A stretch of 64,000 nt of DNA from Paucibacter sp. DJ2R-2 (GCF_025717675.1 NZ_JAJIRT010000009.1:176056-240055); one strand, 5' to 3'. Shown: positions 19,968-29,805, counted from the stretch's first letter. Numbers and translations are program-made. The notes: generated by a model from the sequence alone, not told the origin.

Positions 19968-20087
19968 GCCCAAGTGGGCAAGCGCTGGAAAATTGGGCCC
20001 TGAGATCTAGTTTCTGAACGCCACCGGTCAGACCCTGGGTCGACAATTGAACATTCTGCCCGCTCTGCCGCTTTTTTTTGACTCAAC

Positions 20088-20103
20088 GCGCAAACGTTTT
20101 CGA
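20088..20103. promoter_or_regulatory. LacI/PurR-type operator-like site 1
   Basis: GCGCAAACGTTTTCGA has 12 of 16 positions in symmetric pairs around a central CG. It matches the known PurR box ACGCAAACGTTTTCGT at 14 of 16 bases. It lies about 200 bases before the receptor start. Which LacI-family protein would bind is not shown by the window. Confidence 0.5.
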
Positions 20104-20218
20104 ATGGAAACGCTGAAAGCGGAAAGTTGCGAAATGTGACAGGCACAAGGCCCGGATTTTGACAAGAAGGAATTTCTGCGAAGCCGCAGGTATGTGGCTT
20201 CAATGCGGAAAACAGGCG

Positions 20219-20235
20219 CAAGTAAACGTTTGCGG
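20219..20235. promoter_or_regulatory. LacI/PurR-type operator-like site 2
   Basis: Read on the minus strand this site is CCGCAAACGTTTACTTG. It shares the 10-mer GCAAACGTTT with site 1 in inverted orientation, with site centres 132 bases apart. Two spaced sites of this kind are typical of looping or cooperative repression by LacI-family regulators. Confidence 0.5.
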
Positions 20236-20305
20236 CCGCCTTCGATGTACATTTTTGTGACAGATTTTTTACGCGTATTTCAGCGCTTTTATTGGAGTGA
20301 TCACG

Positions 20306-23300
20306 ATGAGCAGCAGGCATTGGACAGATTTTTCCCGGACGGCGCTGAGCGTCGCGGTCGCCATCGTGGCGGCAGCCCCGGCGATGGCACAGAACACGAC
20401 CTCGGCTGTGGCCGGTCGCGTCACCAGCGCTGACGGCAAGGCCATGGCCGGAGTGGCCGTTAGCATCCGCCACGAAGAATCGGGCTCGGTCAACAACGTG
20501 ATCACCGATGCCGAGGGCCGTTATTCGGCCCGCGGCCTTCGGGTCGGCGGCCCCTACACCATCAGCATCAGCAAGGGTTCGGACAAAGATCTGCGTCAGG
20601 GCGTCTACCTGGCGCTGGCTGAAAGCCTGAATCTCGACTTCACCCTGGGCGGCAATGTGCTGAGCACGGTGGTGGTGTCGGGCAGCAGCGCGGCCAACAA
20701 CAAGTTCAGCAACTCCACCATGGGCTCGGGCACCAGCGTCAGCCGCAAGGAACTGGACGCATTCGCCTCCATCAGCCGCAGCCTGTCGGACTACGCCCGC
20801 AACGACCCGCGCCTGTCGCAAACCGACAAGGGCAGTGGCGAAATCTCCGCCGCCGGCCAAAACGCCCGCTTCAACTCCATCACCGTCGACGGCGTGCGCG
20901 TCAATGACACCTTCGGCCTGGAATCCAATGGCTTGCCCACCCTGAAACAGCCGATCTCGGTCGACGCGATCCAGGCCGTTCAGGTCAACATCTCGAACTA
21001 CGACGTCACCCAGCAGGGTTACACCGGCGCCAACATCAACGCCGTGACCAAGTCGGGCACCAACGAGTTTGCCGGCAGCGTGTACTACGTGTTCCGCAAC
21101 GACAAGACGTCCGGCGACCGCTACACCCTGGCCAACAAGGCCTATGCCCGCCCTGGTCCGTTCACGGAAGACCTGAAGGGCTTCACCCTGGGTGGCCCGA
21201 TCATCAAGGACACCCTGTTCTTCTTCGCCAGCTACGAAGAACTGAAGAGCAGCCGCACCGCCCCGAGCTTCGGCCCGGTCGGCAGCAGCCAGGCCAATGT
21301 CGGTATCACCACCGACCAAATCGCCGCTGCGCAAGCTCTCGCCAAGGATGTCTACAACATGGACATCGGCAGCTTGGCCGTACCCAGCGGCATCAAGCTG
21401 GTGGCCAAGGACACCCTGCTGAAGCTGGACTGGAACATCAGCGAAAAGCACAAGGCCAACCTGCGCTACACCAAGTCCGAGGAAAGCAACCCGATTTTCC
21501 CGAACCTGAACTCCACCACCCTGTCGCTGTCTTCGCACTGGTACAAGCAAGACAAGACCCTGGAAACCGTGGTTGGCCAATGGTTCGCCGATTGGACGGA
21601 CAACTTCTCGACCGAGCTGAAGCTGTCGCAGCGCGACTACAAGAGTAATCCGGTCAACGCCAGCGATCTGCCTCAAGTCAGCCTGACCTGGACCACCCCG
21701 GCCCCAGCTGGCACCGCCACCGGGAACCGCACCCTGCGCTTCGGCACGGAAGCCAGCCGCCATTTCAACAGCCTGCAAACCAAGACCTTCGATGCCTTCG
21801 TCGCCGGCACCCTGGCGCTGGATAAGCATGAAATCAAGGCCGGCGCCGACCTGCAGCGCAACGAAATCTTCAACGCCTTCCTGCAGAACACCAAGGGCAC
21901 CTACACCTTCAGCGGCAACGACCCCGTGGCCCTGTGGAAGGCCAGCACCGTGACGGGTTACACCGTCCAGCTGCCGCTCGCGGGCAACGTGTTGCAAGAC
22001 GGCGCGGCGGACTGGAAGCTGACCAACGTCGGCCTGTTCCTGCAAGACACCTGGACTGTCAGCAAGCAGCTGACCCTGACCGGCGGCGTGCGCATCGACA
22101 CGATGAGCACCAACGACCGTCCCAAGACCAACGCCAAGGCCTCGGGCCCGGTGGTGGCTGGCAATGTCGCCACCAACACCCGCCAGACTGGCGGCTTCGG
22201 CTACGACAACACCAACACCCTGGACGGCGAAAAGCTGATTCAGCCACGTTTCGGCTTCAACTACGCGCTGGACCCGGTGGACAAGCGCAAGTCGCAAGTC
22301 CGCGGTGGCGTCGGCCTGTTCATGGGTTCGGCTGCCTCGGTCTGGCTGACCAACCCCTTCCAAAACAACGGTGCGGCCACGGCCAACTTCAACTGCGGCA
22401 ATGGCGCCACGCCTTGCTCCAGCATCAAGTTCACGCCGAACACCGGTTCGCAACCGACCGTGGACGGCACCCCGCCGGCTGCACTGGTCGATTTCGTGGC
22501 CCCGGGCGTAGGCCAGCCGTCGGTGTGGAAGAGCAATATCGCGTTTGACACCGAGCTGCCCTGGCATGGCCTGGTGGCAGGTGCCGAGTTGCTGAACACC
22601 CGTGTGGACAACGGTCTGTACTACAAGTTCCTGAATTTCGGCCCCATCATGTCGACCTCGCCGATCGATGGCCGCGAGATGTACTACAACGCGGCCGGCC
22701 GCTCACCTCTTTGCTACGCTGGCGGCAATGACTCCAGCCCCACCACCTGCGGCCGCCTGACCCGCGCCCTGAACAACAACGCGTTCACCAACGTGACCGT
22801 GGTGGAAAAGACCAAGAAGGGTGGTGGCAATGCCCTGACCCTGAGCTTGTCGCTGCCCAACACCCAAGGCTTCGGCTGGGGCATGGCTTACACCCGCACC
22901 AGCGCAACGGAAGTCAGCCCGCTGACCTCCTCGACGGCCAACTCCAACTTCATCAACCGGGCTGTGTTCAACCCGAACGAAGAAGTGGCAGCCAACTCGG
23001 CCACCCTGGTTCGCAACCGCTTCAACGCGCAAGCCAGCTGGTCCAAGGCCTTCATCGGCAGCTACAAGACCACCGTCGGCTTGGTCTACGAAGGTCGTGA
23101 AGGCCGCCCCTACAGCTGGACCTTCAACAACGACATGAACGGCGATGGCGTGGCCGGGAACGACCTGCTGTACATCCCCAAGGCCCCGGGCTCGGGTGAA
23201 GTGCTGTTCCGCCTGCCTGTCAGCGGATCGACCATTGCCAACCAAGCCGCGCTGGACGCTTATCAGAAAAGCACCGCCGCTGCGGCTGAAGCCAAGTTCT

Positions 23301-23680
23301 GGACCATCGTTGAAAGCGAGTCGGGCCTGCGCAATGCCAAGGGCGGTGTGACCGGACGGAACAACTCGTTCTCGAAGTTCACCAACAGCCTGGACGTGCG
23401 CCTCAGCCAGGAACTGCCGGGCCTGTTCGGCAAGAACAAGGGCGTGGTCACGCTGGACATCCTGAACTTCACCAACCTGCTGAACAAGCGTTGGGGCCGC
23501 ATCGACGAAATCGGTTTCGGCACCGGCGGCAACGTTCGCAACTTCGTGAACTTCGCCGGTATCGATCCCGCCACCGGCAAGATGATCTACTCGGTCAACG
23601 ACCCGACGGACTACACGACCAAGCAAACTCGCGGCGAATCCGCATGGGCAGCTCAGGTCACCCTGAAGTACGAGTTCTAA
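20306..23680 (+). CDS. Oar-like TonB-dependent receptor with carboxypeptidase-regulatory-like N-domain
   Basis: An 1124-residue outer-membrane receptor. A signal peptide ends near AMAQ (about residue 28). A carboxypeptidase-regulatory-like beta domain follows at about 30-110 (AGRVTSADGKAMAGVAVSI, then EGRYSARGL). The plug (about 125-260) includes NARFNSITVDGVRVND, and the rest is a beta barrel ending in LKYEF, with the terminal phenylalanine needed for outer-membrane assembly. This is the Oar type, usually tied to uptake of large or complex substrates such as peptides or glycans. No TonB or substrate-processing gene adjoins it, so the cargo is unknown. GGAG at 20294-20297 favours the ATG over a GTG three codons earlier. 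Confidence 0.92.
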   Translation: MSSRHWTDFSRTALSVAVAIVAAAPAMAQNTTSAVAGRVTSADGKAMAGVAVSIRHEESGSVNNVITDAEGRYSARGLRVGGPYTISISKGSDKDLRQGVYLALAESLNLDFTLGGNVLSTVVVSGSSAANNKFSNSTMGSGTSVSRKELDAFASISRSLSDYARNDPRLSQTDKGSGEISAAGQNARFNSITVDGVRVNDTFGLESNGLPTLKQPISVDAIQAVQVNISNYDVTQQGYTGANINAVTKSGTNEFAGSVYYVFRNDKTSGDRYTLANKAYARPGPFTEDLKGFTLGGPIIKDTLFFFASYEELKSSRTAPSFGPVGSSQANVGITTDQIAAAQALAKDVYNMDIGSLAVPSGIKLVAKDTLLKLDWNISEKHKANLRYTKSEESNPIFPNLNSTTLSLSSHWYKQDKTLETVVGQWFADWTDNFSTELKLSQRDYKSNPVNASDLPQVSLTWTTPAPAGTATGNRTLRFGTEASRHFNSLQTKTFDAFVAGTLALDKHEIKAGADLQRNEIFNAFLQNTKGTYTFSGNDPVALWKASTVTGYTVQLPLAGNVLQDGAADWKLTNVGLFLQDTWTVSKQLTLTGGVRIDTMSTNDRPKTNAKASGPVVAGNVATNTRQTGGFGYDNTNTLDGEKLIQPRFGFNYALDPVDKRKSQVRGGVGLFMGSAASVWLTNPFQNNGAATANFNCGNGATPCSSIKFTPNTGSQPTVDGTPPAALVDFVAPGVGQPSVWKSNIAFDTELPWHGLVAGAELLNTRVDNGLYYKFLNFGPIMSTSPIDGREMYYNAAGRSPLCYAGGNDSSPTTCGRLTRALNNNAFTNVTVVEKTKKGGGNALTLSLSLPNTQGFGWGMAYTRTSATEVSPLTSSTANSNFINRAVFNPNEEVAANSATLVRNRFNAQASWSKAFIGSYKTTVGLVYEGREGRPYSWTFNNDMNGDGVAGNDLLYIPKAPGSGEVLFRLPVSGSTIANQAALDAYQKSTAAAAEAKFWTIVESESGLRNAKGGVTGRNNSFSKFTNSLDVRLSQELPGLFGKNKGVVTLDILNFTNLLNKRWGRIDEIGFGTGGNVRNFVNFAGIDPATGKMIYSVNDPTDYTTKQTRGESAWAAQVTLKYEF

Positions 23681-23737
23681 GCATCTTCGACCGCCCACCC
23701 CAAGACTGCAAAGCATCGGGGCAGGCAGCCAGAAACC

Positions 23738-23766
23738 AAAAGGGGCCGCTCACGCGGCCCCTTTTT
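23738..23766 (+). terminator. Intrinsic terminator after the TonB-dependent receptor
   Basis: AAAAGGGGCCGC pairs with GCGGCCCCTTTT around a four-base loop and continues into TTTTTC. The symmetric A and T flanks let it work in both directions, which suits the convergent minus-strand dehydrogenase ending at 23829. Confidence 0.92.
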
Positions 23767-23828
23767 CATGGGCGCTGAGCTCTTACCTAGCTCAGCGCTT
23801 CATTCGCTTCAGTCCAAGCGAGCTCTGC

Positions 23829-25319
23829 TCACTTCTGGATGTCCCCCAGGCACAAATACTTCGTCTCCACATAATCGTCCATGCCCTGATGCGCCCCTTC
23901 GCGGCCGAGGCCGGATTGCTTGACGCCGCCAAACGGCACTTCGGCAGTCGCGATCAGGCCGGTGTTGATGCCGACCATGCCGTACTCCAAGGCTTCGCCC
24001 ACGCGGAAGATGCGGCCGACATCGCGGCTGTAGAAATAGCTGGCCAAGCCGAACTCGGTGTTGTTGGCCAAGGCAATCGCCTCCGCCTCGGTTTGGAACT
24101 TGAACACCGGCGCCACCGGGCCAAAGGTTTCTTCCCGCGAGCACAACATCTGTGCGCTGGCATCAGCCAACAGGGTCGGTTCGAAGAAATAGCCATTCGG
24201 TCCTTCGACGCGCTTGCCGCCCGCCAGCAGGCGCGCACCAAGAGCCAGTGCGTCGTTGACATGCCGCTCCACCTTCTCCAGCGCCTGCTCGTCGATCAGC
24301 GGCCCGATCTGCACACCCGACTCGAAACCATTGCCCAACTTCAGCGCGCTGACCTTGGCGGCCAGCTTCTCCAGGAAGGTCTCGTAGACACCGGCCTGGA
24401 CATAGAGTCGGTTGGCACAGACACAGGTCTGGCCTGCATTGCGGTATTTGCTGGCGATGGCACCCTCCACCGCGCTGTCGAGATCGGCATCGTCGAAGAC
24501 GATGAAGGGCGCGTTACCACCCAACTCCAGGGACAGCTTCTTGACGGTCTGCGCACATTGCCGCATCAGAATTCGGCCGACCTCAGTCGAGCCGGTGAAG
24601 GACAGATGGCGCACCACATCGCTGTCGCACAGCACGTGGCCAATAGCGATGGAGTTGCTGGCATCCGCCGTCAGCACATTGAGCACACCGGCGGGCATGC
24701 CGGCACGCTGCGCCAGCTCAGCCACGGCCAAGGCCGACAGCGGCGTTGCCTCGGCGGGCTTGATGACCACGGTACAACCGGCCGCCAGGGCCGGCGCCAC
24801 CTTGCGCGTGATCATGGCGATCGGAAAGTTCCAGGGCGTGATGGCCGCGCAGACGCCCATGGCCTGCTTGATGACCAGATAACGCTTGTTGTTGTCGGTG
24901 GTCGGAATGGTCTCGCCATAGACACGCTTGCCTTCTTCGGCAAACCAGTCGATGAAGCTGGCGCCATAGGCCACCTCGCCGCGCGCCTCGGCCAGGGGCT
25001 TGCCCTGCTCGGCCGTCATGATGCGGGCCAGATCATCGGCATGCTTGTTGAGCAATTGCGACCAGCGCATCAGGATGGCCGCGCGTTCCTTGGCGGTCTT
25101 GCTGCGCCACGGGCCGAAGGCGTTGTGCGCGGCGGCAATGGCCGCCTCGGCCTCGACGGTGCCCAGGTTGGCGACTTCAGCCAGTTGTTGGCCGGTGGCG
25201 GGGTCGCAGACGGCAAAGCGGTCCGTGCCGGCCACCCATTCGCCGTTGATGAGTGCTTGCGTGCGCAGGAGGCTGGCGTCCTCGAGGGCGGCCAGCGGGG
25301 AAGTCAGGGCATGGTCCAT
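23829..25319 (-). CDS. gabD: NAD(P)-dependent succinate-semialdehyde dehydrogenase
   Basis: A 496-residue aldehyde dehydrogenase. It oxidises succinate semialdehyde to succinate, the last step of 4-aminobutyrate breakdown. The catalytic cysteine lies in NAGQTCVCANR, the general-base glutamate in LELGGNAPFIVFDDAD, and the cofactor region includes FTGSTEVGR. The sequence ITPWNFPIAMITRK is typical of the GabD branch. On the minus strand GGAG lies eight bases before the ATG, which decides the start against a frame 16 codons longer. No gabT or regulator adjoins it. Substrate assignment within this broad family rests on overall likeness to GabD. Confidence 0.88.
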   Translation of the reverse strand: MDHALTSPLAALEDASLLRTQALINGEWVAGTDRFAVCDPATGQQLAEVANLGTVEAEAAIAAAHNAFGPWRSKTAKERAAILMRWSQLLNKHADDLARIMTAEQGKPLAEARGEVAYGASFIDWFAEEGKRVYGETIPTTDNNKRYLVIKQAMGVCAAITPWNFPIAMITRKVAPALAAGCTVVIKPAEATPLSALAVAELAQRAGMPAGVLNVLTADASNSIAIGHVLCDSDVVRHLSFTGSTEVGRILMRQCAQTVKKLSLELGGNAPFIVFDDADLDSAVEGAIASKYRNAGQTCVCANRLYVQAGVYETFLEKLAAKVSALKLGNGFESGVQIGPLIDEQALEKVERHVNDALALGARLLAGGKRVEGPNGYFFEPTLLADASAQMLCSREETFGPVAPVFKFQTEAEAIALANNTEFGLASYFYSRDVGRIFRVGEALEYGMVGINTGLIATAEVPFGGVKQSGLGREGAHQGMDDYVETKYLCLGDIQK

Positions 25320-25491
25320 TGCAAAAGCTCCACGTGTCTTGGGTATTTGATGGGTTCTTGAGGCCACACTCTACCCGCTTCACCCGAGCCGCCCTCGATT
25401 CCGGTGCGGCCCGCAACCTATAATCAAAAGTCCTCAAAAATCAAGCATTTACCCTGTTCGAAAGACAGGGCTGCCCGCAGAAAGCCACGGA

Positions 25492-28134
25492 ATGAAAGCA
25501 GCTGAAATTCGCCAGACGTTTCTGAAGTTTTTTGAATCCAAAGGTCACCAGATCGTGGCGTCCAGCCCCGTGGTGCCTGGCGATGACCCGACGCTGCTGT
25601 TCACCAACGCGGGCATGAACCAGTTCAAGGACGTGTTCCTGGGCTTCGACAAGCGCGCCTACAGCCGCGCCACCACCAGCCAGAAGTGCATCCGCGCAGG
25701 CGGCAAGCACAACGACCTGGACAACGTAGGCTACACCGCGCGCCACCACACCTTCTTCGAAATGCTGGGCAACTTCAGCTTCGGGGACTACTTCAAGCAT
25801 GACGCCATCTCCTACGCCTGGGAGCTGCTGACCACCAAGTTCATGCTGCCGGCCGAGAAGCTCTGGGTCACCGTCTACGCCGAGGACGATGAGGCCTACG
25901 AGATCTGGAACAAGGTGGTGGGCGTGCCCGCCGAGCGCATCGTGCGCATCGGCGACAACAAGGGCGGCCGCTACATGTCCGACAACTTCTGGATGATGGG
26001 CGACACCGGCCCTTGCGGCCCCTGCACCGAAATCTTCTACGACCACGGCCCCGATGTCGCTGGCGGCCCTCCGGGCAGCCCGAACGAAGACGGCGACCGC
26101 TATATCGAGATCTGGAACAACGTCTTCATGCAGTTCAACCGGACTGAAGACGGCGTGATGCACCGCCTGCCCAAGCCCAGCGTCGACACCGGCATGGGCC
26201 TGGAGCGCCTGGCCGCCGTGCTGCAGCATGTGCACTCGAACTACGAGATCGACACTTTCGTGGCCCTGCTGGCTGCTGCCAAGGCAGCGGTCGACAGCTC
26301 CGGCGCTCAAGATTGCGACAAGGACAGCGCCTCGCTCAAGGTCATCGCCGACCACATCCGCGCTTGCAGCTTCACCATCGTCGACGGCGTGATCCCGGGC
26401 AATGAAGGTCGCGGTTATGTGCTGCGCCGCATCGCCCGCCGCGCCATCCGCCACGGCTACAAGCTGGGCGCCCGCACCCCCTTCTTCCACAAGATCGTGG
26501 CCGAGCTGGTGAACCAGATGGGCGAGGCCTATCCCGAGCTGCGCCAAGCGCAAGCCCGCGTGACCGAAGTGCTCAAGCAGGAAGAAGAGCGCTTCTTCCA
26601 GACCATCGCCAACGGCATGGAAATCCTGGAAGCCGCCCTGGTCGAGATGGGCAAGAGCGGCAGCACCGTGTTCGATGGCGAAACGGCTTTCAAGCTGCAC
26701 GACACCTACGGCTTCCCGGTCGACCTGACCGCCGACGTCTGCCGCGAGCGCGACGTGACGGTCGACCAGGCCGGCTTTGACGCCGCGATGACGCGCCAGC
26801 GCGAACAAGCCCGCGCCGCCGGCAAGTTCAAGATGGCCGCCGGCCTTGAGTACAGCGGTGCCCCCACCGCCTTCCACGGCTACGAGCACCTGAGCTGCGA
26901 GACCTCCAAGGTCACCGCCGTTTACGTGGACGGCGCCCTGGTCGAGCAGGCGAATGCAGGCGACGACGCCGTCATCGTGCTGGACCACACGCCCTTCTAC
27001 GCTGAGAGCGGCGGCCAGGCCGGTGATGCCGGCGAACTGCGCAACAACACGAGCCGCTTCGCCGTGGAAGACACGCTGAAGATCCAGGCCGATGTCTTCG
27101 GCCACCACGGCCGGGTGCTGGAAGGCGCCATCAAGGCTGGCGACAGCTTTGTCGCCAAGGTCCACGCCGAAGCCCGCGCCAAGACCGTGCGCAACCACAG
27201 CGCCACCCACTTGATGCACAAGGCCTTGCGCGAAGTGCTGGGCGCCCACGTGCAGCAAAAGGGTTCCCTGGTCAACGCCGAACGCACCCGTTTTGACTTT
27301 GCCCACAACGCCCCGGTCACGGCCGAGCAGATCGCCAAGGTCGAGGCACAAGTCAACGCCGAAATCCTGGCCAACGCCGGAGCCAATGCCGAAGTCATGG
27401 CCCTCGATGATGCGCAGAAGAGCGGCGCCATGATGCTGTTCGGCGAGAAGTACGGCGAAACCGTGCGCGTGCTGAGCATCGGTTCCTCCAAGGAACTCTG
27501 CGGCGGCACCCACGTCAAGGCCACCGGCGACATCGGCCTGTTCAAGATCGTGTCCGAAGGCGGCGTGGCCGCCGGCGTGCGCCGCATCGAAGCCGTCACC
27601 GGCGACAACGCCCTGGCCTATCTGCAGCAGCTGGAAGGTACGGTCAGCCGCGCCGCCCAGACCCTGAAGACCGCGCCGGCCGATCTGGAACCGCGCCTGC
27701 ATGCCGTGCTGGACCAGGTCAAAGCGCTGGAGAAGGAACTGGCCACGGCCAAGAGCCGTTTGGCTGCAGCTCAGAGCAATGAGCTGTTGACCCAGGCCGT
27801 TGAAGTCAAGGGCGCCAAGGTCCTGGCCGTCACGCTCGACGGCGCCGATGCCAAGACCCTGCGCGAAACCATCGACAAGCTGCGCGACAAGATGCACTCG
27901 GCCGTGATCGTGCTGGCCGCCGTCGAAGGCGAGAAGGTGCATCTGTCGGCCGGCGTCACCGCCGACTACATTGCCCGCGGCCTCAAGGCCGGCGAGCTGG
28001 TCAGCTTCGTCGCCCAGCAATGCGGCGGCAAGGGCGGCGGCAAGCCCGATCTGGCCATGGCCGGCGGCACGCAGCCGGCGGCTGTGCCGGCCGCGCTGGC
28101 CTCGGTCCAGGCTTGGGTGGCCGAACGCCTGTAA
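25492..28134 (+). CDS. alaS: Alanyl-tRNA synthetase
   Basis: An 880-residue class II synthetase of normal full length. The catalytic core occupies about 1-240 ([33 protein letters not shown]). The editing domain has the zinc-binding motifs NHSATHLMH and [13 protein letters not shown], which remove mischarged serine and glycine. The C-terminal C-Ala domain (about 740-880) carries the glycine-rich [17 protein letters not shown]. The gene stands alone with its own terminator 25 bases after the stop. The 172 bases before it, shared with the divergent dehydrogenase, must hold its promoter. Confidence 0.98.
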   Translation: MKAAEIRQTFLKFFESKGHQIVASSPVVPGDDPTLLFTNAGMNQFKDVFLGFDKRAYSRATTSQKCIRAGGKHNDLDNVGYTARHHTFFEMLGNFSFGDYFKHDAISYAWELLTTKFMLPAEKLWVTVYAEDDEAYEIWNKVVGVPAERIVRIGDNKGGRYMSDNFWMMGDTGPCGPCTEIFYDHGPDVAGGPPGSPNEDGDRYIEIWNNVFMQFNRTEDGVMHRLPKPSVDTGMGLERLAAVLQHVHSNYEIDTFVALLAAAKAAVDSSGAQDCDKDSASLKVIADHIRACSFTIVDGVIPGNEGRGYVLRRIARRAIRHGYKLGARTPFFHKIVAELVNQMGEAYPELRQAQARVTEVLKQEEERFFQTIANGMEILEAALVEMGKSGSTVFDGETAFKLHDTYGFPVDLTADVCRERDVTVDQAGFDAAMTRQREQARAAGKFKMAAGLEYSGAPTAFHGYEHLSCETSKVTAVYVDGALVEQANAGDDAVIVLDHTPFYAESGGQAGDAGELRNNTSRFAVEDTLKIQADVFGHHGRVLEGAIKAGDSFVAKVHAEARAKTVRNHSATHLMHKALREVLGAHVQQKGSLVNAERTRFDFAHNAPVTAEQIAKVEAQVNAEILANAGANAEVMALDDAQKSGAMMLFGEKYGETVRVLSIGSSKELCGGTHVKATGDIGLFKIVSEGGVAAGVRRIEAVTGDNALAYLQQLEGTVSRAAQTLKTAPADLEPRLHAVLDQVKALEKELATAKSRLAAAQSNELLTQAVEVKGAKVLAVTLDGADAKTLRETIDKLRDKMHSAVIVLAAVEGEKVHLSAGVTADYIARGLKAGELVSFVAQQCGGKGGGKPDLAMAGGTQPAAVPAALASVQAWVAERL

Positions 28135-28158
28135 ACCCCCTACCATCCTCTCCATACG

Positions 28159-28191
28159 CAAGGGCCCAAGCGAATGGGCCCTTGTTCTTTT
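28159..28191 (+). terminator. Intrinsic terminator after alaS
   Basis: A perfect 10-bp stem (CAAGGGCCCA with TGGGCCCTTG) around a six-base loop is followed by TTCTTTT. It lies between alaS and the UPF0149 gene, so the latter needs either read-through or its own promoter in the remaining 25 bases. Confidence 0.88.
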
Positions 28192-28216
28192 CAGCTACAC
28201 CCCACCAGGAGTCCGC

Positions 28217-28936
28217 ATGAGCGACACCATTGACCACCAAAACGCCGAGCGCCTGGCCGCTCTCCTGCAGATCCTCGTGGCCGCCACCCCCGAAGAAGAA
28301 ACTGCCGTGCCCATCGACATGCTGGACGGCTACCTGACCGCGCTGATCTGCGGCCCGGTGGTGGTCACGCCCATCCAGGCCATGGATGCGCTGTTCGGCG
28401 AAGACTGGGCCGATGCCCTGGACGAGCAGGATGCGACCGAGGAGTTCATGAGCGTGCTGCACGAGCGCTGGAACGAGATCGCTGACAGCCTCGAACCCGA
28501 AGCCCTGGCCGCCAACCCGGAAGCCATGCAACTGACGCCGCTGATCACCGAGTTCGACGAGGCCACCAAGGCCGACCTGCTGAGCCAGGGCGTGCTGACG
28601 GCCGAACAGCTGGAACAGCTGCCGCCCAACGGCCTGATGTGGGTGGAAGGCTTTATGCAAGCCGTCGATGACTTCGAAGAAGCCTGGTACATCTTCGACA
28701 GCGAAAGCGAAGAAGCGCAGATGCTGGACGCCATGCTGATGTCGGTCGCTGCCGTGGCCATGGCCCCGGGCGAGCAACGCGAGGCCTACATCGCCGAAGC
28801 CTATGACGAAGGCGAAGAAGTCGACCAGGACGTGCTGCTGGACGACGCCCTGTTCTCGGCCCAGGACCTGCGCCTGTTCTGGATTCAGCAGTCGGACGAC
28901 GAAGCCGCCAACGACGACGCAGGCCCGGACGCCTGA
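28217..28936 (+). CDS. UPF0149 (YecA/YgfB-like) family protein
   Basis: A 239-residue acidic, helical protein. The family signature MLDGYLTALICGP lies at about 35-47, and a conserved WVEGFMQAV is found near 140. Members such as YecA often carry a C-terminal zinc-binding SEC-C motif; that is absent here, and the tail is very acidic (EEVDQDVLLDDALFSAQDL). The biochemical role of the family is not well defined. GGAG at 28207-28210 precedes the start. It lies 82 bases after alaS behind that gene's terminator. Confidence 0.85.
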   Translation: MSDTIDHQNAERLAALLQILVAATPEEETAVPIDMLDGYLTALICGPVVVTPIQAMDALFGEDWADALDEQDATEEFMSVLHERWNEIADSLEPEALAANPEAMQLTPLITEFDEATKADLLSQGVLTAEQLEQLPPNGLMWVEGFMQAVDDFEEAWYIFDSESEEAQMLDAMLMSVAAVAMAPGEQREAYIAEAYDEGEEVDQDVLLDDALFSAQDLRLFWIQQSDDEAANDDAGPDA

Positions 28937-29006
28937 GACCTGATTCGCAGCCGGCGGGCCTGAGCGGGGCCTCGCCCAGGCGCTCGCCCTGTCGCTGCCC
29001 CTCCGC

Positions 29007-29498
29007 TCACAAGCGCCCGGCGCAGTTGGGCGCGCCGCAGCGGCAGCGCAGCCGCCCTTCATGGTGGCTTTCGCCGTAATCGCAGCTCAGCTCCTCGCCG
29101 GCCGCGATATCGCGCAAGGCATAAAACTCCACCCGGCCTTGGCTGATGCGCAGCACCGCGTTCGCAGCACAGCTGTGGTTGATGTAGCGCAGCGCATCGG
29201 TGGACAAGGTGGCGTCCACCGCTCGGGTTTCCGAGACCTCGACGATATGGATGCGCTCGCGGCCCTTGGCCCGGCGACGCGCCTCGCGCACCGAGATCGC
29301 CTCGCCGCGCAGCTCGCCAATCTTGCGCCGCTGCGGAATCGGCTCGGCGGCGAACACCCCCATGCCATCGATGGCGCTCTCGCCCACACGCAGCGCAAAG
29401 CGCTCGGCCGGCAAGGGTGGGCGTTTGCCGACTACGGCGGGCTCGGCCTGAGGCGCGGCAGGGGCGGATTCGATGGGCAAGGTGGAAATTCGAGGCAT
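29007..29498 (-). CDS. SET-domain protein
   Basis: A 163-residue protein that is almost entirely a SET domain, the fold of S-adenosylmethionine-dependent lysine methyltransferases. Visible marks are GMGVFAAEPIP (SET-I start), RYINHSCAANA (the pseudoknot motif RFINHSC) and ELSCDYGE, followed by post-SET cysteines in CRCGAPNC that would bind zinc. Bacterial members of this size are widespread and mostly untested; a protein substrate cannot be named. The start MPRISTLPIE is chosen because the frame further upstream crosses the divergent gene region and lacks domain content. Confidence 0.88.
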   Translation of the reverse strand: MPRISTLPIESAPAAPQAEPAVVGKRPPLPAERFALRVGESAIDGMGVFAAEPIPQRRKIGELRGEAISVREARRRAKGRERIHIVEVSETRAVDATLSTDALRYINHSCAANAVLRISQGRVEFYALRDIAAGEELSCDYGESHHEGRLRCRCGAPNCAGRL

Positions 29499-29591
29499 GG
29501 TGCTGCGATTGTCGCTGCGGCACCGCAGTCCGCACAGCCACCCTCGCCTGCTACTTGACCCCACCGAGGGCCGGCCGACATACTGGCCCGC

Positions 29592-29747
29592 ATGAGTTCC
29601 GCAGCCATTCAAATTCACAGCCAAGCCAGCCGCAGCTGCCATAAGCCGCTGGTGGTGCTGATGGCGCTGGCGCACATGCCTGTGCTGCTGGCGCAAGTCC
29701 AGCACGCGGAGACGAGCAGGCTGCAGCGGCCCCAGCTCTCGCCCTGA
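29592..29747 (+). CDS. Possible 51-residue membrane-seeking small protein
   Basis: An ATG-initiated frame of 51 codons lies between the divergent SET gene and a plus-strand terminator. The middle (PLVVLMALAHMPVLLAQV) is hydrophobic enough to enter a membrane. No good ribosome-binding site is seen, and no family is recognised. The terminator 30 bases after its stop is the main reason to think that this short region is transcribed from its own promoter. Confidence 0.3.
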   Translation: MSSAAIQIHSQASRSCHKPLVVLMALAHMPVLLAQVQHAETSRLQRPQLSP

Positions 29748-29776
29748 ACTCACAGACGAGTCCCCCGAATCCCTCC

Positions 29777-29805
29777 AAGCCCGCTGCCCCCAGCGGGCTT
29801 TTTTA
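29777..29805 (+). terminator. Intrinsic terminator before the acetyltransferase gene
   Basis: AAGCCCGCTG pairs perfectly with CAGCGGGCTT around a CCCC loop and is followed by TTTTATT. It ends a transcript that must begin in the preceding 270 bases, where only the small frame at 29592-29747 is seen. Confidence 0.92.

Larger units (their letters stand above)
19697..20305. promoter_or_regulatory. 609-bp divergent intergenic region with several palindromes
   Basis: No gene is credible here. The region separates the minus-strand nucleotidase from the plus-strand TonB-dependent receptor. From left to right it holds a 13-base direct repeat (19803-19815 and 19862-19874), a 16-bp perfect palindrome within a 24-bp near-palindrome (19944-19967), a short inverted repeat GCCCA-AG-TGGGC (19968-19979), and two LacI/PurR-like sites at 20088-20103 and 20219-20235. 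GGAG at 20294-20297 is the ribosome-binding site of the receptor gene. The last 230 bases are clearly richer in A and T than the surroundings, as expected of a promoter region. Confidence 0.6.

Noticed and set aside
19886..22567. An 893-codon minus-strand frame opposite the TonB-dependent receptor
   Set aside because: It overlaps a well-supported receptor gene and its product looks like a shadow (Gly/Ala/Val/His-rich, no motifs).
25441..28161. A 906-codon minus-strand frame opposite alaS
   Set aside because: Antisense to a certain gene, no ribosome-binding site or domain.
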